In this document: one piece after another, positions 5,252-9,744 of the stretch
Position numbering within the stretch: position 1 is the first letter of the stretch
Layout of the letters: each line of letters begins with the position of its first letter
DNA from: Panacagrimonas sp.
GTDB taxonomy: Bacteria > Pseudomonadota > Gammaproteobacteria > Nevskiales > Nevskiaceae
NCBI GenBank assembly: GCA_021773655.1
Contig: JAJFJX010000432.1
Location: forward strand, 1-9,744
Length of the DNA: 9,744 nucleotides
Reading direction: 5' to 3'
Program-made: the position numbers and the translations under genes
The notes under the pieces: model-generated
Database searches by the model: none
Told to the model about the DNA's origin: nothing
The model's input: only the letters and a program-made list of their open reading frames with translations

Positions 5252-7147
5252 ATGAAACGCACGTTCATCACTATCGGTCTCGCCACGCTAGCGCTGGCTG
5301 TCTTCTTGCCGACTGGCATCCGCGCACAAGAAGAAGAAGGCTGCGAGGAAGGATGCTGCCCGCCGCCGATTCCCTGGGAGCACATACACGACCACTACAG
5401 GAACCTTCGGGGCTTCAACTTCATCCCCGAGTATCCGTCCTTGATGAGTTACTCCGCCCCTGGAGTATGGTTTGAACGTGAAACTGATTTCAGAGGTGTC
5501 GCCTCGCCAACCGCAATGTGGCACTTCTACGATAAACTACCCATTGCGGCTCCGCAGGGGCATGAGTCAAACGGGAGTCTCAGCCCAACCGAAGACTTGC
5601 TTCGCCAACTCAACGCCATCAGGGGAAGCGGAGCAAATACTCTTCGTGTTTGGCTCTCGTTCCCTGCATGGATGGAGGCGGAGGAGGCTGGCGGGCCCAA
5701 TCAGTTCATCGAGAACTTCAAGAACTTCCTCACTCTCTGCGAAGAGAGGCACATCTATGTCATGCCCATTCTGTGGGACATGGTGGGATTTAAGCAACCG
5801 CAGCTTGAAGTCGAGCAAGGCCTCCCGAATCCTTTGCCAGCTGGCTGGCCCGATCCAAGCTACCCTCAGGTCGCCGGACAGCCAGAGGGTGTCAACAACC
5901 TGACCGATATTCTGCAGCACTGGCACGCCAACCCAGGAAACGTATACGTCGATCAATTCATACCTGAAGGGACGTTCTCAAGTCCGGCTACTTCTCAACC
6001 AGATGAGGATCTATACCCCCTCTTTGACACATACATTCGTGCAGTGGTGCAGGCAGGTAAGGACTCGCCAGCCCTTCTGATGTGGGATGCGATGAACGAG
6101 CCTCGAATCGTCGGCACCTACAAGGCCAATGCGATTGCCTTCCTCAAGGAGACCCTACGCATCATCAAAGATGAGGATGAAGACCAGGTCACGGTCATAG
6201 GGTTTCAGACTGTATCACCAGCGCTAGATGAGGGAGCTGCTAGCAACGATCCAGTTCTCGGATGGCCGAATTTGGACGTGATCGGAACGCAGTTATACTG
6301 CTACACAAGGATCCGACCAGAGGCTGTAGTCGCAGCCGCAGAATTCAGAAAACTCATAACTCCTACCAACGATCTCAAGCCGATTATTGCAGTCGAAATA
6401 GGAGCGTCAATGTTCGAGCAATATGCTCTGGACTTCATCACTGGCGTCAAGCGGACCGACATCGGCCCAGACCCAATCACGCAAATTACTCCCCACGGAA
6501 TGGGCTTTGTTCTGTTTCAGGGCATTGTGGGATTGAGATATGGTCAGTTCCCCTACAAAGAAACAAGTGGAATGTTCTTCTGGAATGGGCAGGTCCGGAG
6601 CATTGCGGATGCGGAGGCGCTTAGGGATTTCTCCGACGACGAGGGTGCTACCAACATCCTGACAACGACCTTCCTTCACCCCGCACCTGACTCAATCTTC
6701 GGGTGGATGTGGGCTCACTTTAGGGACGAGACCACTCATGTGGAAGAGGACCTCTACGATGTCATCTTCACTGACACACTGGGTGCCGACTATGATCTCT
6801 GGACAGAGCCAGCATATGACGATCTGGATATCACCAGGCATGTTCAAACATACCTCTGGATGCTCGATAACCTAGGCAAGACCCAAATCGAGCAGACTGT
6901 GCTGTTGAGTGAGCCCTTTACGTGGGTGATAGCGGATCGTTACTTGCAAGGCGTGACCAATCCCTATGGCCTGAACAACTACTCAGATCTCAAGGATGAC
7001 TTCGATGATGCTATGGAGAAACTCACGAAGCATCTGAATGGAACGCAAACCCTAGGCTGGACCCAGCGCACAGATCAGCTCGTCATTCTTCGAGATGTCA
7101 CGGACACTTGGCTCGTCATGACCGGCAACATTGGCCTCTATAACTGA
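5252..7147 (+). CDS. Secreted GH-A clan glycoside hydrolase, GH5-like (cellulase-family fold)
   Basis: This 631-aa protein has a Sec signal peptide (MKRT, hydrophobic 5-20, cut after IRA at 25). Residues about 50-450 read as a TIM barrel: LRGFNFIPEY (52-61), GANTLRVWLSF (127-137), IYVMPILWD (168-176), LLMWDAMNEPR (275-285), VTVIGFQT (313-320), LDVIGTQLYCY (341-351), PIIAVEIGAS (377-386). N282-E283-P284 is the clan GH-A acid/base motif, and E382 at the end of strand 7 fits the nucleophile. Such enzymes retain configuration while cutting beta-glucans, mannans or related chains; the substrate cannot be told here. Residues 450-631 form a C-terminal extension I cannot assign. The mature N-terminus is unusual: a run of Glu, then C31-x3-C35-C36 and a proline stretch. 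It heads a four-gene operon, and its TGA shares one base with the next ATG. The fold is fairly sure; the family number is not. Confidence 0.8.
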   Translation: MKRTFITIGLATLALAVFLPTGIRAQEEEGCEEGCCPPPIPWEHIHDHYRNLRGFNFIPEYPSLMSYSAPGVWFERETDFRGVASPTAMWHFYDKLPIAAPQGHESNGSLSPTEDLLRQLNAIRGSGANTLRVWLSFPAWMEAEEAGGPNQFIENFKNFLTLCEERHIYVMPILWDMVGFKQPQLEVEQGLPNPLPAGWPDPSYPQVAGQPEGVNNLTDILQHWHANPGNVYVDQFIPEGTFSSPATSQPDEDLYPLFDTYIRAVVQAGKDSPALLMWDAMNEPRIVGTYKANAIAFLKETLRIIKDEDEDQVTVIGFQTVSPALDEGAASNDPVLGWPNLDVIGTQLYCYTRIRPEAVVAAAEFRKLITPTNDLKPIIAVEIGASMFEQYALDFITGVKRTDIGPDPITQITPHGMGFVLFQGIVGLRYGQFPYKETSGMFFWNGQVRSIADAEALRDFSDDEGATNILTTTFLHPAPDSIFGWMWAHFRDETTHVEEDLYDVIFTDTLGADYDLWTEPAYDDLDITRHVQTYLWMLDNLGKTQIEQTVLLSEPFTWVIADRYLQGVTNPYGLNNYSDLKDDFDDAMEKLTKHLNGTQTLGWTQRTDQLVILRDVTDTWLVMTGNIGLYN

Positions 7148-8280
7148 TGACCCGAGTAAGGAAACAACTTGTTGCCTTGGCCATCAGCGCCATGTTCCCC
7201 CTGTGTGAAGTCATCGCTCAGGGGGAGATCATCGTCGATTCTACTGGTGCTGGAGACTACACGGAATTACAGCCCGCAATCGACGCGGCTGAGCCTTGGC
7301 AGATCATTCGTGTGCGTCATGGAGTCTACACAGGGGCAACGATTCGGAAGAGTGTGCGCCTCCTTGGGGATCCCTTCCAATTTATCGGGGCCGGCGATGT
7401 AGCCACCATCGAGATCACCTCTCCTATTTTCATCAGAGACTTGCCAGCAGGAGTGCCTGTAGTCATTTCTGACCTAGCTGCAGACCCTACGAAGATCAGA
7501 GACCTTGACGATCTGATTGACGCAAAGAATTGCGCAGGACCGATCCACCTGGCCTTCACTCAGCAGGGCAACATCGTGCTGGAGGATTGTGTCTACGTCA
7601 CGATCACCAATCACTTCGGCTTCGGCAAGTTCAGGATTAGGAGTAGCACGGTCGTGGCGAGCCGCTGCAGTCTTCACGAGTGGGAGGGGCCGATTATCGA
7701 CCTATACAACTCGACCTTCTTTGCTAGTCGTCTGATCACTAGCCCCGACAAGCCCGGCGACCAGGCAGTCAGGGTCGACGGGGGAACTCGATTCATTGCC
7801 GACTTCGACTCCTCGATCAATGGTGGCGGGTTTGGCGTGCCGGCGTTCGACATCATAGATGGAACCGTTGACGAGCGTCGCACGGATCATCTCATTTTCA
7901 ATGGGTCCAGAGGCGGCCCAAGTCTAGACCAATCCCCAAACTTCCTCCTCTTCGAACTAAAACGCCAGCAGACTACCCCTCAGGCCGAGATCGTAGCTGC
8001 CGGCCTTCCAATTTATCCCCTTGCCACATCCAATGGCGAGCTGTTCCTAGACCCGAGCAACGCAGAGATTCTTCACTTCGGCAGTGGCTTTGTAGAGGAA
8101 GACATTCGCGTCCATCTTCCGGCAATCCTGAAGCCGAGTCGCTACTTCGATATGAATCCCCCCGCAACTCGACTAGCTCTCCCTGATGCACGCTTGCAGG
8201 GTATCCCTGTGGTCTTCCAGGGTGCATTCCTGATCGACGGCGTGGCCAAATACACCCTGCCCTACATCATCGTCCTCTAG
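7147..8280 (+). CDS. Secreted right-handed parallel beta-helix protein, copy 1
   Basis: This 377-aa protein has a signal peptide (MTRVRKQ, hydrophobic 8-20, cut near VIAQ at 22-25). It starts the mature chain with IIVDSTGAGDYTELQPAIDAA (28-48, broken here at GDYT) and IRVRHGVY (54-61), the opening turns of a pectate lyase or pectin esterase type beta-helix. Irregular strands with short turns continue to about residue 240, with paired-Cys segments at NCAGPIHL (128-135) and EDC (146-148). A separate C-terminal domain (about 285-377) has FLDPSN (300-305) and ends GIPVVFQGAFLIDG (352-365) and IIVL. I see no catalytic triad of Asp residues typical of esterases or lyases, so binding or a structural role is as likely as catalysis. 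Its ATG overlaps the preceding TGA by one base (TGATG) and lacks a ribosome binding site, so it is translationally coupled to the glycoside hydrolase. It is a diverged paralogue of the next gene. Confidence 0.75.
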   Translation: MTRVRKQLVALAISAMFPLCEVIAQGEIIVDSTGAGDYTELQPAIDAAEPWQIIRVRHGVYTGATIRKSVRLLGDPFQFIGAGDVATIEITSPIFIRDLPAGVPVVISDLAADPTKIRDLDDLIDAKNCAGPIHLAFTQQGNIVLEDCVYVTITNHFGFGKFRIRSSTVVASRCSLHEWEGPIIDLYNSTFFASRLITSPDKPGDQAVRVDGGTRFIADFDSSINGGGFGVPAFDIIDGTVDERRTDHLIFNGSRGGPSLDQSPNFLLFELKRQQTTPQAEIVAAGLPIYPLATSNGELFLDPSNAEILHFGSGFVEEDIRVHLPAILKPSRYFDMNPPATRLALPDARLQGIPVVFQGAFLIDGVAKYTLPYIIVL

Positions 8281-8282
8281 TC

Positions 8283-9377
8283 ATGCATGCAGCAGCTATC
8301 AGAATCCGAGCCGCACTGTTGGGACTAGCTCTGCTGCCGTCGGTTACCGCACAAGCCACACTGATTGTAGATGCATCTGGAGGAGGGGACTACACGGACA
8401 TTCAGTCAGCCGTTGATGCAGCTTCACCGGGAGACCTGATTCGAGTGCGGCATGGTGTGTACCCTGGTCCGGTGCTAATCACCAAGGGACTGCGCGTTAT
8501 CGGAGACCGAGCAAACCTTGCAGAATACCTAGAGAGAGCCAACCTGAATGACGGTTTCGTAGTGCGCAATATTCCATCTGGACAGTCATTCGTTGCCAGT
8601 GATCTCTCATTCGGTCCCCGAGGCAGTGACCCATATGTGATCGAGAATTGCGAGGGTCCAGTCCATCTCTCCCGCTTGCTTGGCCGGATCAGGATCACGA
8701 ATTGTGCGCACGTAACCAGCAACGAAGCATTCGCCTGGAATATCTGGCTTGGGCAAGCTCGAAACCCCGTTCTAGTCGTGAGTGACTCTGTAGCAGTCTT
8801 CTCCAAAGGACTTTTCTGGAGTCATGACGAAGTGGAGCCTGCGGCGAATCTCACACGGTCGATGGTTACCTTTGTTAATTGCCGTGCAGTAGCAGTTCAG
8901 CAGAGTTGGGGCATCAACCCATACTACCCCCCGCCCACTGTCGAAATCATTGAGGGCAAGTTTATCACCGATCGGAGCTCTACCTATGAGGTCGGCGTAA
9001 GCCTGTACGGCCTTCGTGGCTCACGCTTTCACCCGATGCATGTCGCGCCAGTTGAGTTTTTTGATGGTCCCTCGGTGATTGCTGAACAGGAGGAAAACAC
9101 ACTAGACATCACCCTCCTCACTCCAGGCACTTCGACCGTGACAGCGATTCTGGCCAGCCCGCCCAAAGAGCCCATCGAGATTCCCAACGGCATGCTCTAC
9201 CTAGACCTGTCCAACAGCTTCTTCCTGTTCCTAGGCGTACCGCCTGCTGAAGGTCCTGCCCTCTCCTTGCCCATTCCTCAGATCGTTGAGAAGCATGGAG
9301 TCCCGGTCACTATCCAGGCTGCAGAGCTGATCGACGGTGAAGTGAGGCTCAGTCTGCCGACGACAATTGTGCTCTAG
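8283..9377 (+). CDS. Secreted right-handed parallel beta-helix protein, copy 2
   Basis: This 364-aa protein has a signal peptide (R7, R9, hydrophobic 10-20, cut near VTAQ at 21-24). It repeats the architecture of its upstream neighbour: LIVDASGGGDYTDIQSAVD (27-45), IRVRHGVY (53-60), NCEGPVHL (122-129), YLDLSN (306-311), GVPVTIQAAELIDG (339-352), and a terminal TIVL. The blocks match copy 1 in the same order, while the middle strands (about 130-290) are heavily diverged, so substrate or partner specificity may differ. It begins two bases after the copy 1 stop with no purine-rich ribosome binding site. A second ATG four bases on is out of phase. Pectin esterase or lyase activity is suggested by the fold opening but not by visible catalytic residues. 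Likely role: an extracellular or surface protein acting with the glycoside hydrolase on a polysaccharide. The fold is fairly sure; the role is inferred. Confidence 0.75.
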   Translation: MHAAAIRIRAALLGLALLPSVTAQATLIVDASGGGDYTDIQSAVDAASPGDLIRVRHGVYPGPVLITKGLRVIGDRANLAEYLERANLNDGFVVRNIPSGQSFVASDLSFGPRGSDPYVIENCEGPVHLSRLLGRIRITNCAHVTSNEAFAWNIWLGQARNPVLVVSDSVAVFSKGLFWSHDEVEPAANLTRSMVTFVNCRAVAVQQSWGINPYYPPPTVEIIEGKFITDRSSTYEVGVSLYGLRGSRFHPMHVAPVEFFDGPSVIAEQEENTLDITLLTPGTSTVTAILASPPKEPIEIPNGMLYLDLSNSFFLFLGVPPAEGPALSLPIPQIVEKHGVPVTIQAAELIDGEVRLSLPTTIVL

Positions 9378-9383
9378 CAGGCG

Positions 9384-9650
9384 ATGGACGAGAAACCTGA
9401 TAGTTCCGGCCTGACCTGGGGAAGCCTCGTCCGCATCAAGCCAGGTGCACCCGAGGACACGCGGCCAGGAGAGTTAGCGGATGTCGTAGGCATTACTCCG
9501 ATTGATAGTCAGATCCTGTCAGAGCGCTACGGAGTCGATATTGGCACCACGGTCTACACGGTTGAGTTTGTGGATGGCAGTGATGTAAGCCTTCCCGAAT
9601 GCTGGCTGGAAATGGCAGATGAGCAAGACTTGCCAAACAGCAGTTCATAA
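9384..9650 (+). CDS. Small SH3/KOW-like protein, resembling immunity-like small proteins
   Basis: This 88-aa cytosolic protein has no signal peptide or TM helix. Its beta-rich pattern is WGSLVRIKPGAPED (12-25), RPGELADVVGI (27-37), IGTTVYTVEFVDGSDV (53-68) and LPECWLE (70-76), that is, a basic strand, a Gly-rich turn, a VVGI strand and an acidic VEF-DGS hairpin. From memory this matches a group of small stand-alone proteins with a VRIKPGAP start and a YxVEFxDG hairpin, some of them annotated near immunity families such as Imm31; I cannot confirm the family. It is the fourth gene of the rightward operon, 6 nt after copy 2, with only a weak AGCAGG before the ATG. It is the only operon product kept in the cytoplasm, so it could regulate the others or be an immunity-like passenger. 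The ORF is well supported by position and pattern. Confidence 0.65.
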   Translation: MDEKPDSSGLTWGSLVRIKPGAPEDTRPGELADVVGITPIDSQILSERYGVDIGTTVYTVEFVDGSDVSLPECWLEMADEQDLPNSSS

Positions 9651-9696
9651 TTGAATCGTTGAGCTAGAGAACTACTGGCAAGCTCATCCCTCGAAG

Positions 9697-9708
9697 TCTG
9701 AATTCAGA
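9697..9708. repeat. 12-bp perfect palindrome downstream of the operon
   Basis: TCTGAATTCAGA is a perfect palindrome 47 nt after the last stop codon. There is no T-run beside it and no loop, so it is not a standard terminator. An imperfect TGAGCT / AGCTCA stem with a 15-nt loop precedes it (9659-9685). No gene is visible after 9650. Confidence 0.3.
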
Positions 9709-9744
9709 TCCAATCCATTCCGAAGGGGGGGCAAGACCCAGAGA

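Noticed and set aside
7147..9377. Catalytically active pectate lyase or pectin methylesterase pair
   Set aside because: The fold opening fits, but I cannot see the conserved Asp/Arg catalytic set, so I call only the beta-helix fold.

Overview
The window looks like an accessory region of a bacterial chromosome, with a GC content in the mid-50s by eye. The most likely source is Planctomycetota. I infer this from two secreted parallel beta-helix proteins that open with an IVD-GDYT-Q-A-DAA-P-RVRHGVY motif string and share a C-terminal domain of a type I remember from secreted planctomycete proteins. There is no rRNA or other marker gene, so the assignment is tentative.

Left arm, minus strand, reading leftward from about 4.2 kb to the left edge: (1) a membrane-anchored HNH-type nuclease with two TM helices and a CxxC / EH / CxxCN zinc site; (2) after a 304 bp gap, an exported metallo-beta-lactamase-fold hydrolase of the ComEC C-terminal type; (3) 47 bp further on, a 410-aa protein with a C-terminal ApeA-like HEPN domain carrying an RNRSAH (Rx4H) ribonuclease motif; (4) overlapping its stop codon by 10 nt, a PIN-domain ribonuclease gene that runs off the left edge. 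The HEPN and PIN genes are translationally linked and encode two different metal-independent/metal-dependent RNase folds. This pair is the best candidate in the window for an undescribed toxin-like or anti-phage module.

Centre, about 4.2-5.25 kb: a gene-poor spacer between the leftward and rightward blocks. It holds two short minus-strand reading frames in one phase separated by a single TAG (possible gene remnants), an imperfect 30/28 bp tandem repeat, several short dyads, and presumably the divergent promoters.

Right arm, plus strand: a tight four-gene operon. It opens with a strong Shine-Dalgarno and a secreted GH-A clan (GH5-like) glycoside hydrolase. Two secreted beta-helix proteins follow (1-nt overlap, then a 2-nt gap); they are diverged tandem duplicates. 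The last gene encodes an 88-aa cytosolic SH3/KOW-like or immunity-like protein. The downstream genes have no clear ribosome binding sites and probably depend on translational coupling. The block looks like an extracellular polysaccharide-handling unit; the substrate cannot be read from the sequence.
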